A DNA stretch of 64,000 nt from AP-15 sp963712825 (GTDB taxonomy: Bacteria; Pseudomonadota; Alphaproteobacteria; ATCC43930; CGMCC-115725). The stretch lies in the NCBI GenBank assembly GCA_963712825.1, contig CAVQJP010000011.1, forward strand, positions 434,001 to 498,000, read 5' to 3'. The notes beneath the pieces are model-generated. The model did no database searches and was not told where the DNA came from. It saw only the letters and a list, made by a program, of their open reading frames with translations. Made by a program: the position numbers and the translations under genes. Shown here one piece after another: positions 34,370-43,293 of the stretch. The stretch's first letter is position 1. Every line of letters begins with the position of its first letter.

Positions 34370-35680
34370 TCAGCCGGTTGCCAGCCCGAAGGTTTGCAGG
34401 ATCAGCACGAGGTTGAGCGCGAGCACGACAACCGTGCCCGCGACCGCCGCCGCCTGGGTCCGCCGGCTGTTGGCAAATCGCCCCATGATGGCGGCGCGCC
34501 GCGTGAAGACCAAAAGCGCGATCATCGGCAGCGGCAGGGCGATGCTGAGCACGATCTGGCTGACGACGAGCGCGTTCGTGACGTCGACACCCAGTGCCAC
34601 GACGACAAACGCCGGCAGCATTGTCAGCACACGCCGCAGCCAGACCGGGATCGTAAAGCCGACAAAGCCTTGCATGATCATCTGCCCGGCCATCGTGCCG
34701 ACCGCGGAGCTCGAGACGCCCGAGGCGAGCAGCGCCACCAGAAACACGCCGGCGGCGGCCGTGCCGAGCAGCGGCGCGAGGGTGTGATAGGCGGTCGCGA
34801 TCTCAGCGACGTCGCTGTGGCCGGCGTGAAACGCCGCCGACGCGGTCAGCACCATCGCCATGTTGACGAGGCCCGCAAGCGCCAGCGCCACCACGACCTC
34901 GCGGTTGGAGGCGCGGACGATCTTGCGCCTTTCGCTGTCGTCGCGTGCCGGGATGCGCGCCTGCGTCAGCCCCGAATGCAGATAGACCGCATGCGGCATG
35001 ACGGTGGCGCCGACAATGCCGACGGCGAGCGCCAGCGCCTCGGGGCCAGCGATGTGCGGCACGACCGAATGCCACGCTGCGGCGGGCCAGTCGACCGGCG
35101 CCACGAAAACCTCGATCAGGTAGCAAAGCCCGATTATCGCAACCAAGCTGCCGATGATCAGCTCGACCGGTCGGAAGCCGTTTCGCTGAACCATCAGAAT
35201 CCCGTAGACCACAAAGGCGGTGACGACCATGCCGGCGAGAAGCGGGATGCCGAAAAGAAGCGACAGCCCAATCGCGCCCCCCAGCAATTCGGCAAGGTCG
35301 GTCGCCATCGCGGCAATCTCGCTGACCACCCACATCGCCCAGACCAAGGGGCGCGGCAATTCTTCGCGGCAGAGCTCGGCGAGATTGCGGCCGGTGACGA
35401 TACCGAGCTTGGCGGACAGCGCTTGGAACAGCATCGCAATCAGGTTCGCGAGCGCCACCACCCACAACAGCCCGTAGCCGTATTTGGCACCGGCCTGGAT
35501 GTTGGTCGCGAAATTTCCCGGGTCCATGTAGGCGATCGACGTCACCACCGCCGGGCCGGCAAACGCCAGGTAGCCCGGCCATCCGCGCCGCCGGCCGGCG
35601 AGCATGTCGCGCGCCGCCTCGACCGTCCAATCGGACAGCGTCGTTCGACGCCCGAGGCTTTCGGTGGTCATCCAAGACAT
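34370..35680 (-). CDS. mntH: Nramp family divalent metal (Mn2+/Fe2+) transporter
   Basis: The 436-residue proton-coupled importer has the metal-binding motifs DPGN (53-56) in TM1 and MPH (228-230) in TM6, plus the conserved GIVGATVMPHAVYLHSGL stretch and about eleven helices. Mn2+ is the usual bacterial substrate. The 150 bases upstream carry two inverted repeats that could be a metal-responsive operator or leader structure. The gene stands alone, 150 bases from panE. Confidence 0.93.
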   Translation of the reverse strand: MSWMTTESLGRRTTLSDWTVEAARDMLAGRRRGWPGYLAFAGPAVVTSIAYMDPGNFATNIQAGAKYGYGLLWVVALANLIAMLFQALSAKLGIVTGRNLAELCREELPRPLVWAMWVVSEIAAMATDLAELLGGAIGLSLLFGIPLLAGMVVTAFVVYGILMVQRNGFRPVELIIGSLVAIIGLCYLIEVFVAPVDWPAAAWHSVVPHIAGPEALALAVGIVGATVMPHAVYLHSGLTQARIPARDDSERRKIVRASNREVVVALALAGLVNMAMVLTASAAFHAGHSDVAEIATAYHTLAPLLGTAAAGVFLVALLASGVSSSAVGTMAGQMIMQGFVGFTIPVWLRRVLTMLPAFVVVALGVDVTNALVVSQIVLSIALPLPMIALLVFTRRAAIMGRFANSRRTQAAAVAGTVVVLALNLVLILQTFGLATG

Positions 35681-35718
35681 GCCGCAACCAGTCGCAATCG
35701 AGGGAGATGCCCCTCACC

Positions 35719-35766
35719 GTGAGACCGCACCGCCAATCCCTCCACGTCTCACAGGCGTCAACGCCT
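35719..35766. promoter_or_regulatory. Inverted repeats upstream of mntH
   Basis: GTGAGAC (35719-35725) pairs with GTCTCAC (35746-35752), and directly next to it AGGCGT-CA-ACGCCT (35753-35766) forms a second perfect hairpin or palindrome. They lie 39-86 bases before the mntH start. A binding site for a Mn/Fe regulator (MntR or Fur/Mur) or a structured leader are both possible. I do not see the conserved core of the yybP-ykoY manganese riboswitch. Confidence 0.4.
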
Positions 35767-35830
35767 GAGCGCGGCCGGCGTCCTGACTTGTGCGGATAGA
35801 TCTCCGGGGCGTCTTCCCTGCGCGGCGCCG

Positions 35831-36778
35831 CTATTGGCGCGGTCGGGTGCGGGCGATCCGGGCTTCGTACGCCTTCAGATGAGTGTAGGCGAGCCGGAGC
35901 AGCGACGATTTGGCGGACAGGCCTCCGGTCTCATTGCCGCGGCGGATCAGGTCGCCGACGATGTGGTCGGCCTCAATCGGATTGCCGTTCTCGATGTCGC
36001 GCAGCATCGAGGCGGTCAGGGCCGAGCCCGGCGCCGTCAACAAGGTCCGCGTGCGCTCCATAAACGCGTCTGACGGAGGAAAGCCGGCGGCTTCCGCGAC
36101 AGTCCGGCACTCGGCGAGCAGACGCAGCATCAATTCGGCGCCGCCCGGTGCGGCGGCAATGTCGCCGATCGCGGCGCGCATCAGGCAGGTGCCGGCGGCA
36201 AAGGCGGCGAGAAACACCCATTTCTCCCACATTTCGGCGAGGATGCGCTCGCTGGCCCGAGCCTCGAACACCGCACCCTGCATCGCCCCAGCGATCGCGC
36301 GGGCCCGGTCCGAAACCGCGCCGTCGCGCTCGCCAAAGGACAGCTCGTGGCTCTCGTTCAGATGGACGACGCGGTGATGCGCGTCGAGGGTCGCGGCGAT
36401 CACGCATTGTCCGCCGAGCACATGGTGTTTGCCGAAATGCTCGTCGAGAACATCGAGATGCCGCATCCCGTTCAGCAAGGGCAGGATCGCGGTGTCGGAT
36501 CCAACCGCCGGGGCAAAGGAGCGGATCGCCTCGTCGAGCGAATAGGCCTTGCAGCTCAACAGCACGAGGTCGAACGGGCGATCGAGGTCGCGGGCGAGCA
36601 CGGTCGGCGGCGCAAGCCGGGTGAAATCGCCGAATGCGCTGATGAGGACGAGGCCCTCGCCAGCGAGTTCGGCGGCGCGGCGCTCGCGCACCAGAAAGGT
36701 CACGTCGCGACCGGCCTCGAGCAGCCTGCCGCCGAAATAGCCGCCGATGGCGCCGGCGCCGACGACGAGAATGCGCAT
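35831..36778 (-). CDS. panE: 2-dehydropantoate 2-reductase (ketopantoate reductase family)
   Basis: The 315-residue enzyme reduces ketopantoate to pantoate with NADPH for pantothenate/CoA synthesis. It shows the Rossmann motif GAGAIGGYFGG near the N-terminus, LLSCKAYSLDEA with the catalytic-type lysine, and the C-terminal ICDH-like helical domain with EADHIVGDLIRRG. ATG 36778 follows AGGAG. Many bacteria hold several paralogues acting on other 2-oxo acids, so the substrate is assigned by family only. No other pantothenate gene is nearby. Confidence 0.88.
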   Translation of the reverse strand: MRILVVGAGAIGGYFGGRLLEAGRDVTFLVRERRAAELAGEGLVLISAFGDFTRLAPPTVLARDLDRPFDLVLLSCKAYSLDEAIRSFAPAVGSDTAILPLLNGMRHLDVLDEHFGKHHVLGGQCVIAATLDAHHRVVHLNESHELSFGERDGAVSDRARAIAGAMQGAVFEARASERILAEMWEKWVFLAAFAAGTCLMRAAIGDIAAAPGGAELMLRLLAECRTVAEAAGFPPSDAFMERTRTLLTAPGSALTASMLRDIENGNPIEADHIVGDLIRRGNETGGLSAKSSLLRLAYTHLKAYEARIARTRPRQ

Positions 36779-36805
36779 CACTCAAGCTCCTGTGATTTGG
36801 TTCGG

Positions 36806-38371
36806 TCAGTGCGCGTCGGCGGGCGCCGGCTTGGCGGGCGTCACCTTGCGCAAGAGCGGGACGAGCACGGTCGCGACCACAAACGCCACCATGATCGCAC
36901 GAAAGGCGTCGGCATAGGCGAGGGTCGAGGCCTCGCGATAGGCGAGATGCCAAAGCTGCGAGAGCGCTGCTTGATGCCCGGCGACCGGCCCGCCGAGGGC
37001 CTCGCCCCAGCGCGCCGTCATGTTGCGCAGCAATTCCTCCATCGCTCCGTTCGCCGGGGTCAGGTGAGTCGCGATCCTCAGAAAATGCAGGTTGGTCTGG
37101 TTGTTGAGGATGGCGCCGCACACCGCGATCCCGACCGCACCGCCCAGATTGCGCATCATGTTGAAGAGGCCGCTCGCATATTTGAGCCGCTCGGGCGGCA
37201 GGCTGCCGAGACCGAGGGTAACGGCCGGCGCCACCGCGAAGACCTGCGGAAAGCCGCGCAGGATTTGCGGGATCATCAGCTGGTCGCCGCCCCAGTCATG
37301 GGTGATAAAGCTGAACGACCACATCGAGGCGGCAAAGCTCGCGAGCCCGAACATCATCAGCCAGCGGGTGTCGATCTTGCGCGCCAATGCCACGTAAACC
37401 GGCACACCCGCCAACGACGCGGCCCCGGTCGAAAAGATCGCGATGCCGGTCTGCCAGGCGCTGAACCCGCGGACATAGCCGAGAAACAGCGGCGTCAGGT
37501 AGATCGTCGAAAAGATGCCGACGCCGGTGATGAAGGACAGAAAGCAGCCGAGCGAGAAATTGCGGTCGCGCAGCGCTCTAAGATCGACGACCGGTTGCGC
37601 ACAGGTCAAGCTGCGCGAGGTAAACAACACACCCGAAATCGCGGCGACCCAGGCGCACGCGGTGATCGTCGTATCCTCGAACCAGTTCCAGCGCGCACCT
37701 TCCTCGAGGACGTATTCGAGGTTGCCAAGCGCCAGCGCCAAAAGGACGATGCCCAGATAGTCGGCGCCTTTCAGCAAGGACAGGTCGGGCCGGTCGATTT
37801 TTACCAGCAGTGGCACCGTCGCCGCGACCAGGAGGCCCGGCACCAGGTTGATGTAGAACAGCCAGCGCCAGTTAAGCGTGTCGGTAATCCAGCCGCCGAT
37901 CACCGGCCCCAGGGTGGGGGCGACGGAGGCGATGGCGCCGACCACGGCCGCCGAATAGACCCGGCGCTGGCCCGGAAAATAATGAAACGACGAGGTGAAG
38001 ACGGTCGGGATCATCGAGGCGCCGAGCAGCCCTTGCAGGGCGCGGAAAACGATCATGCTCTCGATGTTCCAGGCGATGCCGCACAACAGGCTGGCGAGGG
38101 TGAACCCGGCGGCCGAGGCGGCGAACAGCCAGCGCGTCGAAAACACCCGGGTCAGCCAGCCGGACAACGGGATCACGATGATCTCGGCAATCAAATAGGC
38201 GGTCTGCACCCAGCTGATCTGGTCCTGCGCCGCCGATAGCCCGCCGCCGATATCCTGCAACGACGAGGCGACGATCTGGATGTCGAGCAACGCCACGAAC
38301 ATGCCGACGCACATGACCGCGAACGGGATGATGCTGGGCGCCGCGGGCTGCGCGGTGGCGGGTCCGGTCAT
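36806..38371 (-). CDS. DHA2-family drug:H+ antiporter (EmrB-like)
   Basis: The 521-residue major-facilitator protein has about fourteen helices. The opening FVALLDIQIVASSLQDIGGGL, SWVQTAYLIAEIIVIPLSGWL and motif C-like APTLGPVIGGW are standard for EmrB/QacA exporters. The ATG overlaps the stop of the HlyD-type gene by four bases (ATGA). With the EmrA-like adaptor and an outer-membrane channel supplied elsewhere it would form a tripartite efflux system. It is the last gene of the HxlR-controlled operon. Confidence 0.92.
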   Translation of the reverse strand: MTGPATAQPAAPSIIPFAVMCVGMFVALLDIQIVASSLQDIGGGLSAAQDQISWVQTAYLIAEIIVIPLSGWLTRVFSTRWLFAASAAGFTLASLLCGIAWNIESMIVFRALQGLLGASMIPTVFTSSFHYFPGQRRVYSAAVVGAIASVAPTLGPVIGGWITDTLNWRWLFYINLVPGLLVAATVPLLVKIDRPDLSLLKGADYLGIVLLALALGNLEYVLEEGARWNWFEDTTITACAWVAAISGVLFTSRSLTCAQPVVDLRALRDRNFSLGCFLSFITGVGIFSTIYLTPLFLGYVRGFSAWQTGIAIFSTGAASLAGVPVYVALARKIDTRWLMMFGLASFAASMWSFSFITHDWGGDQLMIPQILRGFPQVFAVAPAVTLGLGSLPPERLKYASGLFNMMRNLGGAVGIAVCGAILNNQTNLHFLRIATHLTPANGAMEELLRNMTARWGEALGGPVAGHQAALSQLWHLAYREASTLAYADAFRAIMVAFVVATVLVPLLRKVTPAKPAPADAH

Positions 38372-39498
38372 TGGCCGCTCTCCAGGGTGGAGCGGGTGTC
38401 GACGCTGACGGTGGCCGACAGGCCCGGGCGCAGCAGCCCGAGAGTGCCCTCGCCGTCGTCGATCGCGATGCGCACCGGCACGCGCTGCACGATCTTGGTG
38501 AAGTTGCCGGTGGCGTTTTCGGGCGGGATCACGCTGAACACCGCACCCGTCGCCGGGGCGAGGCTCAGCACCCGGCCCGCGAAGCTGTGGCCCGGCAATA
38601 CGTCGGCGACAAAGCTCGCCCTTTCGCCCGGCCGCATATGCGCGAGCTCGTCCTCCTTGAAGTTCGCGTCGACCCACAGCGCATGCGCCGGGACGATCGC
38701 CAGCAACGCCGTGCCGACAGTCGTATATGCACCTATTTGCGCGGCGCGGTTGCCGACATAGCCGTCGATCGGCGCCCGAATGCGGGTGTAGCCAAGATCG
38801 AGCTCGGCGGTGCTGCGGTCGGCATCGGCTTGCGCCAAGCTCGCCTCGGTTTCGGAAATCTCGGTGTCGATCACGGCGAGCTGCTGCCTGGCGGCATCGA
38901 GCTCGGCTTGTCCGGCGCGCACCGCGGCCTGTGCCCTATGGTCGGCGGCGAAAGCCTTCTGGTCGTTTTGCAGCGAGCCGAAGGTCGTCACCGCCAGCTC
39001 ATGGTAGCGCGCGGCGTCGATCCTGGCATAGCCGGCGTCGGCCTGCTTGGCGGCGAGATCAGCCGCGGCCTGCCCGATCATCGATTGCTGCAAATCGTAT
39101 TTTGCGTGCAGGTTTTCGAGGGCCGCCGTCTCGTGCCGCACCACCGCCTCGGCATGGGCAAGATTGGCCTTGTAGTCGCGGTCGTCGAGCTGAACCAGCA
39201 ACTCGCCGGCTTTGACGAACTGGTTGTCTCCGACCAGGATTTTTGAGACGAAACCCGCAACATGCGGCGACAAGGTGGTGATGTTGCCGCCGACATAGGC
39301 GTCGTCGGTGGTTTCGACAAAGCGGCCGACTTCCCACCAGCTCCAGCCATACCAGGCGGCGCCGGCGGCGAGGAGAAGGCCGAGTATTGCGAGCCCCAGG
39401 CGCCGGTCGAGCCGAAAACGCCGGCGCGTCGCGACCCCGCCGAGGGCGTCCGGCGCCAGCTCGCGCGCCGCACCGCGGTCGAGGGTTTCGGCGCTCAT
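38368..39498 (-). CDS. HlyD-family membrane fusion protein (EmrA-like)
   Basis: The 376-residue periplasmic adaptor links the EmrB-like pump to an outer-membrane channel. It has one N-terminal membrane helix (AILGLLLAAGAAWYGWSW), the paired lipoyl-like halves around TTLSPHVAGFVSKILVGDNQ and RIRAPIDGYVGNRAAQ, and a long alpha-helical hairpin between them. Its start overlaps the regulator's stop and its stop overlaps the pump's start, each by four bases, so the three proteins are translationally coupled. Confidence 0.93.
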   Translation of the reverse strand: MSAETLDRGAARELAPDALGGVATRRRFRLDRRLGLAILGLLLAAGAAWYGWSWWEVGRFVETTDDAYVGGNITTLSPHVAGFVSKILVGDNQFVKAGELLVQLDDRDYKANLAHAEAVVRHETAALENLHAKYDLQQSMIGQAAADLAAKQADAGYARIDAARYHELAVTTFGSLQNDQKAFAADHRAQAAVRAGQAELDAARQQLAVIDTEISETEASLAQADADRSTAELDLGYTRIRAPIDGYVGNRAAQIGAYTTVGTALLAIVPAHALWVDANFKEDELAHMRPGERASFVADVLPGHSFAGRVLSLAPATGAVFSVIPPENATGNFTKIVQRVPVRIAIDDGEGTLGLLRPGLSATVSVDTRSTLESGQ

Positions 39499-40007
39499 AT
39501 GTTGCCTCCGTGCACAAAGGGCCGCTGCCCCGATGCGGAGAGCTTGCGGCGCGTTGCGTCATCGGCGCCCGGTCCGGCGGCGAGCGAGAAATCGGGGCCG
39601 GCGATCCTCTCGCCGGTCGCGGCGTCGGCCAACACCGGCTCGACGACGGCGCCGGTGCGGTTGTTGACGAGCTGCACCGAGGCGCCCTCGGGCGCGAAAT
39701 GACGGTTGCCCCAGGCCATCAAGGCCAACAGCACCGGCCGGAAATCGCGACCGCGCGCGGTCAGCAAATATTCGTCGCGGGGCGGGTGGTCGCTGTAGCG
39801 GCGGCGCTCCAACAGGCCGGATTCGACCAGTGCGTTCAGGCGCCGGGTCAGGATGTTCGGGGCGACGCCGAGGCTTTTCTGAAATTCGTCGAACCGGCGC
39901 AGCCCGTGAAATGCGTCGCGCAGGATCAGGATCGACCACCACTCGCCGACGCGGTCGAGGCTCCGGGCGATCGGACATTTGAGGTTGCCGTAGCTCTTGC
40001 GTTGCAT
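39495..40007 (-). CDS. HxlR-family transcriptional regulator
   Basis: The 170-residue winged-helix regulator contains the family hallmark CPIARSLDRVGEWWSILILRDA with the conserved cysteine at about residue 11, and LTRRLNALVESGLLERRRY in the recognition region. HxlR proteins often sense aldehydes, quinones or oxidants through that cysteine and repress an adjacent operon. Here it is the first gene of the efflux operon and probably autoregulates via the repeated ACTTTC/GAAAGT sites just upstream. It has a C-terminal extension of about 60 residues beyond the usual HxlR core. Confidence 0.92.
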   Translation of the reverse strand: MQRKSYGNLKCPIARSLDRVGEWWSILILRDAFHGLRRFDEFQKSLGVAPNILTRRLNALVESGLLERRRYSDHPPRDEYLLTARGRDFRPVLLALMAWGNRHFAPEGASVQLVNNRTGAVVEPVLADAATGERIAGPDFSLAAGPGADDATRRKLSASGQRPFVHGGNI

Positions 40008-40023
40008 TCCAGGCGCCTCTTGT

Positions 40024-40073
40024 CACTTCCATGATGAAAGTAACTCTTCGACAGCGACTTTCAATAAGAAAGT
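40024..40073. promoter_or_regulatory. Putative HxlR operator/promoter region
   Basis: A perfect inverted repeat, ACTTTC-AATAA-GAAAGT (40057-40073), is accompanied by a second pair of half-sites (CACTT at 40024, AAAGT at 40037) 17-66 bases before the regulator's start. On the minus strand a TTGAAA followed 16 bases later by TACTTT overlaps these sites, as expected for a repressor-controlled promoter. Confidence 0.55.
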
Positions 40074-40102
40074 GACGTTGGACGCGAGGAAATACGGCGG
40101 TC

Positions 40103-41176
40103 CTACGCCTGGCGTTGGCGCCGATGCTCCTCGTCCTCGGCGGCGTTCAGGATCCGGCGGGCGCTGCCGAACAGCGACTGGGCCTTGTCGTCGTGGCCGA
40201 GGGCGTGCTCGGCATGGGCGAGGTCGATTTCGACATAAGCAAGGGTCGGCGTATCCTGCCCGGCGCCGCGTTCGAGCAAATCCTTCGCGGTCCGCAACGC
40301 CTTGACTGCGTCGGCGGGCCGGTCGGTCCCGAGATAAACCAGCCCGAGATCGTGAAAGTCTTCGGCGATCAGCGGATGCGTGGCGCCGAGGAGGCTTTGG
40401 TCGATCCAGGTCGCCTCCTCGATCAGCGGCAAGGCTTCGGCGAAGCGCTTCTGCCGCAAATAGGCCTTTCCGAGCTGGGCGAGGCTGCGCGCCGTTGCCA
40501 GCCGATCGCCTCGGGCGCGATCGAGCGCCAACGCCTGGCGCAGCAAGCGCTCGCTGTCGTCGAACCGCTCTTCGGCCGCCAGCGCCGCGCCCAGCACCCG
40601 GAGCCGGTCGCTGCGCGGCGCCACTCGGTTTCTTTTGTCGATGCCGATCGCGCTCTCCGCGAAACCTTGCGCTCGGGCCGTCTCGCCGCGGGCGAGCGCT
40701 ATCCGGGCCTCGTCGGCCAGCACCGATGCCAGGAGCGGCGCCAGCGCCGGGTCCCCCTCCCCTCCCCGCGCGCGAAGAATATTCGCAGCAGCAAGCGCCA
40801 GCGGCTCGGCATCGAGATAGCGACGCAATTCGATATAAAGGCGGGCGAGTGCTGCCATCACTTCCGCCGCCGGGACCGACCCGGTGCCGTAAGCGGCGAT
40901 CGCGATTTTCAGGGACCGCCGCCGCAATGCCGTCGCGTCGGCGAGCTCGGCATGTTCAAACCGCAATTGCGCCAGCGGAGCGAGGATCGGCAGCAGCGCG
41001 GGAGCCGTCGGCCCGACCCGCCGCTCCGCCGTCGCCAGCGAACGGACGAGCCCGGCCCCCACATCGTCCGGCGTTGTCCGGAGCCCGGCCGCTCCGTGCG
41101 GCGTTACCGCAAAGAAAACCAGGGCCGCGCCAACCAGGGCGGCCGTGCGACCCGGCCTCATCCCGATCGCCGGCAT
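40103..41176 (-). CDS. Secreted or membrane-anchored TPR protein
   Basis: From ATG 41176 (or 41161) the product is about 357 residues with an N-terminal hydrophobic segment TAALVGAALVFFAVTPHGAAG acting as signal or anchor. The rest is helical tetratricopeptide repeats, clearest at DSERLLRQALALDRARGD, ATARSLAQLGKAYLRQKR and AEDFHDLGLVYLGTDRPADAV. TPR domains mediate protein contacts; the partner is unknown. It is downstream of the unknown gene at 41235 (59 bases) on the same strand. Confidence 0.75.
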   Translation of the reverse strand: MPAIGMRPGRTAALVGAALVFFAVTPHGAAGLRTTPDDVGAGLVRSLATAERRVGPTAPALLPILAPLAQLRFEHAELADATALRRRSLKIAIAAYGTGSVPAAEVMAALARLYIELRRYLDAEPLALAAANILRARGGEGDPALAPLLASVLADEARIALARGETARAQGFAESAIGIDKRNRVAPRSDRLRVLGAALAAEERFDDSERLLRQALALDRARGDRLATARSLAQLGKAYLRQKRFAEALPLIEEATWIDQSLLGATHPLIAEDFHDLGLVYLGTDRPADAVKALRTAKDLLERGAGQDTPTLAYVEIDLAHAEHALGHDDKAQSLFGSARRILNAAEDEEHRRQRQA

Positions 41177-41234
41177 TCGACCCAATCCGAAGCTGGCGTT
41201 TCCCGGCGGCGAACGAGCGGCCCGACGCGTCCTC

Positions 41235-42134
41235 TCAAGCGACCTTGCCGGCGCGCGGTCCGATATGGTCGGCGACCAGCCTGGCGTGCAGGTCGAGCAG
41301 TAATGGCCGGGTCTGGACCAACCCGGCGCTGACCGCGTCACCGGCGATCGGGGTCAGCGACACCGCTTTATGCTTCTTGATCGTCTGCTCGGCAAAAAAG
41401 CCCCAGCGGATCAGATTGCCGACGCGCTCTTTGATCGCGAGATGCCCGAGCCGCAGCCTGTCCCACATTCGGCTGATGATTTCGTCGATAACCAGGGCGG
41501 CGGGGCCGGCGCGGTCGCTGCCGAACGAGCTCGCCGACCACAGCAGCATCACGATCGCCCAATACTGATAAGTTACGAGATGGTCCATCGCGTCTTCGAC
41601 ATGGGCCGGGGTAAGTCCCTTTGCGCGAACCACCCGCTCGCAGGTTTCGCGCCAGTTGCGGTCGCAGTCGCCGAAAAAGCGGTAGATCTCCGAGATCAGA
41701 CCGTCCTCGCATGCGATCGCCGCGCCGTGCGGATAGCTCTCGTCGCCGGCAACGACGCAGATTTCATCGATGGTGTCGCGGCAGTGTGCGTCAAAATTCT
41801 CGAACAATCGGCTGGTCGGACCGATCAGGCAGCCCGCGGCGGCGGTGCATTCGTTGTTTGCCGCGTCGAAGACCCGGACAAAACCGTCGCATTCGCAATC
41901 CTTGATCCGCTCGATGCAAGTCCTGATGTCGGTTCCGTATGAACCGTAAAGCGTGCGATAAATCGTCCGGCTCGAAACACCCGCGTCGTCGCTGGTCCTC
42001 GCCATGAAAATCACATGCCAATGCGCACGTTTATTGAGACTTGGAAAATACTTTTCCCAAATGTTGTAGTATTCGGTAAGGAACCGGGCAGCTACACGCT
42101 CCGGTGCCTTGATCATGCCGTAGGCGGCAGACAT
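41235..42134 (-). CDS. Hypothetical protein with possible winged-helix segments
   Basis: The 299-residue soluble protein starts at ATG 42134 (MSAAYGMIKAPERVAARF). I do not recognise the family. Two stretches look like winged helix-turn-helix units: SSRTIYRTLYGSYGTDIRT with the following helix, and near the C-terminus ISRMWDRLRLGHLAIKERVG with a wing-like region GFFAEQTIKKHKAVSLT. The middle is rich in cysteine (CDGFVRVFDAANNECTAAAGC). It may be a DNA-binding regulator. It is divergent from the PEP-mutase-like gene, with 211 bases between. Confidence 0.6.
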   Translation of the reverse strand: MSAAYGMIKAPERVAARFLTEYYNIWEKYFPSLNKRAHWHVIFMARTSDDAGVSSRTIYRTLYGSYGTDIRTCIERIKDCECDGFVRVFDAANNECTAAAGCLIGPTSRLFENFDAHCRDTIDEICVVAGDESYPHGAAIACEDGLISEIYRFFGDCDRNWRETCERVVRAKGLTPAHVEDAMDHLVTYQYWAIVMLLWSASSFGSDRAGPAALVIDEIISRMWDRLRLGHLAIKERVGNLIRWGFFAEQTIKKHKAVSLTPIAGDAVSAGLVQTRPLLLDLHARLVADHIGPRAGKVA

Positions 42135-42345
42135 CGCCTTCGTCCCGCTGGTCGATCGTCTCTGTCTCAGATTAGCCGATTTTGAGGCGGTGCAACAGGA
42201 AACATGACGGGAACGTGGCGAGAAGCCGATGGGTAATCTGTGGCAATGATCCGGCGGGTCTGTGATGGCGAACCGCTCGCTTGACGCGATTTGACGATCA
42301 TAAGAGGGTGAGCAGCCCTGATTTGAACTATTTGGGGAGCAGCCG

Positions 42346-43185
42346 ATGAACCCCCCGGAACGAACCCGAGATGCCGAGCGCTTTCGCGCCATGCATCGCG
42401 GACCCTCGCTGCTGCTGTTGCCGAACGCCTGGGATCCGCTGAGCGCGCGCATCTTTGCCGCCGCCGGTTTCCCGGCGATTGCGACCACCAGCGGCGGGGT
42501 GTCGTGGGCGATCGGCTATGCCGACGGTGAGGCAGCGCCGTGGGAGGAGGTCGTGGCCGCAACCCGCCGCATCGCGCGCTCGGTCCTGGTCCCGGTGACC
42601 GCCGACATCGAGGCCGGGTTTGGCGACACGCCCGACGCGGTTGGCAAATCGGTCGGCGAGATCATCGAGGCCGGCGCCGTCGGGGTCAATTTGGAGGACG
42701 GGACGCCGCGCGGGGCGACGCCGATCCGTACCATCGCCGACATGGCCGAGCGCATCCGCGCGGGGCGCGAAACCGCCCGCGCCGCCGGGGTCGCGATTGT
42801 GATCAACGCGCGCACCGACCTCTATCTGCGCAATATCGGCGACCCCGCTTCCCGGTTTGACGAAGCGGTCGAACGCGGCAAGGCCTATCTCGCCGCCGGC
42901 GCCGACTGCTTTTACCCGATCACCCTCAGCGATCGCGACACCATCGCCCGGCTGGTCACGGCGTTGAGGGCGCCTGTCAACATCAATGTGCGCGCCGGTT
43001 CGCCGAGCGTCGCCGAACTCGAGGCTTTGGGCGTCGCCCGCGCCAGCACCGCAAGCCAGGTCGCATTGATGGCTGCCGCCGCGACCCGCCAAGTCGCCGA
43101 GCAGCTCAGGGCCACGGGGAATTTCGACGCGCTGAACCCGGCGATGACCCAGGCCGACGCGCAACGGCTGTTCGCCGCGAATTAA
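42346..43185 (+). CDS. Isocitrate lyase/PEP mutase superfamily protein
   Basis: The 279-residue TIM-barrel enzyme has LLLLPNAWDPLSARIF, the metal-binding TADIEAGFG, VGVNLEDG and NARTDLYL, all typical of the PEP mutase/2-methylisocitrate lyase group. It lacks the KKCGH loop of true isocitrate lyases, so isocitrate cleavage is unlikely; oxaloacetate decarboxylase, carboxyPEP mutase or 2,3-dimethylmalate lyase-type activities remain. A GGGGAG precedes ATG 42346. No phosphonate genes are nearby. Confidence 0.88.
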   Translation: MNPPERTRDAERFRAMHRGPSLLLLPNAWDPLSARIFAAAGFPAIATTSGGVSWAIGYADGEAAPWEEVVAATRRIARSVLVPVTADIEAGFGDTPDAVGKSVGEIIEAGAVGVNLEDGTPRGATPIRTIADMAERIRAGRETARAAGVAIVINARTDLYLRNIGDPASRFDEAVERGKAYLAAGADCFYPITLSDRDTIARLVTALRAPVNINVRAGSPSVAELEALGVARASTASQVALMAAAATRQVAEQLRATGNFDALNPAMTQADAQRLFAAN

Positions 43186-43293
43186 GGCGCGCAAAGTACA
43201 AAGCTCGCTCGGCGAAAGGCCTCTCAGCGCTTGAGTTGAATGTGACCACACCGGGAAGGCGCGACAGAGGCGCTGCATCGGCGGAAGCGGGGA

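Noticed and set aside
34325..35722. 465-codon open frame on the plus strand
   Set aside because: It is antisense to the Nramp transporter; its His/Asp/Arg-rich composition is typical of a reverse-strand reading of a membrane protein.
35681..35830. yybP-ykoY manganese riboswitch upstream of mntH
   Set aside because: There are hairpins, but the conserved internal-loop sequences of that riboswitch class are not visible.
36347..38239. 630-codon open frame on the plus strand
   Set aside because: It is antisense to panE and the EmrB-like gene and has a composition bias but no domain.
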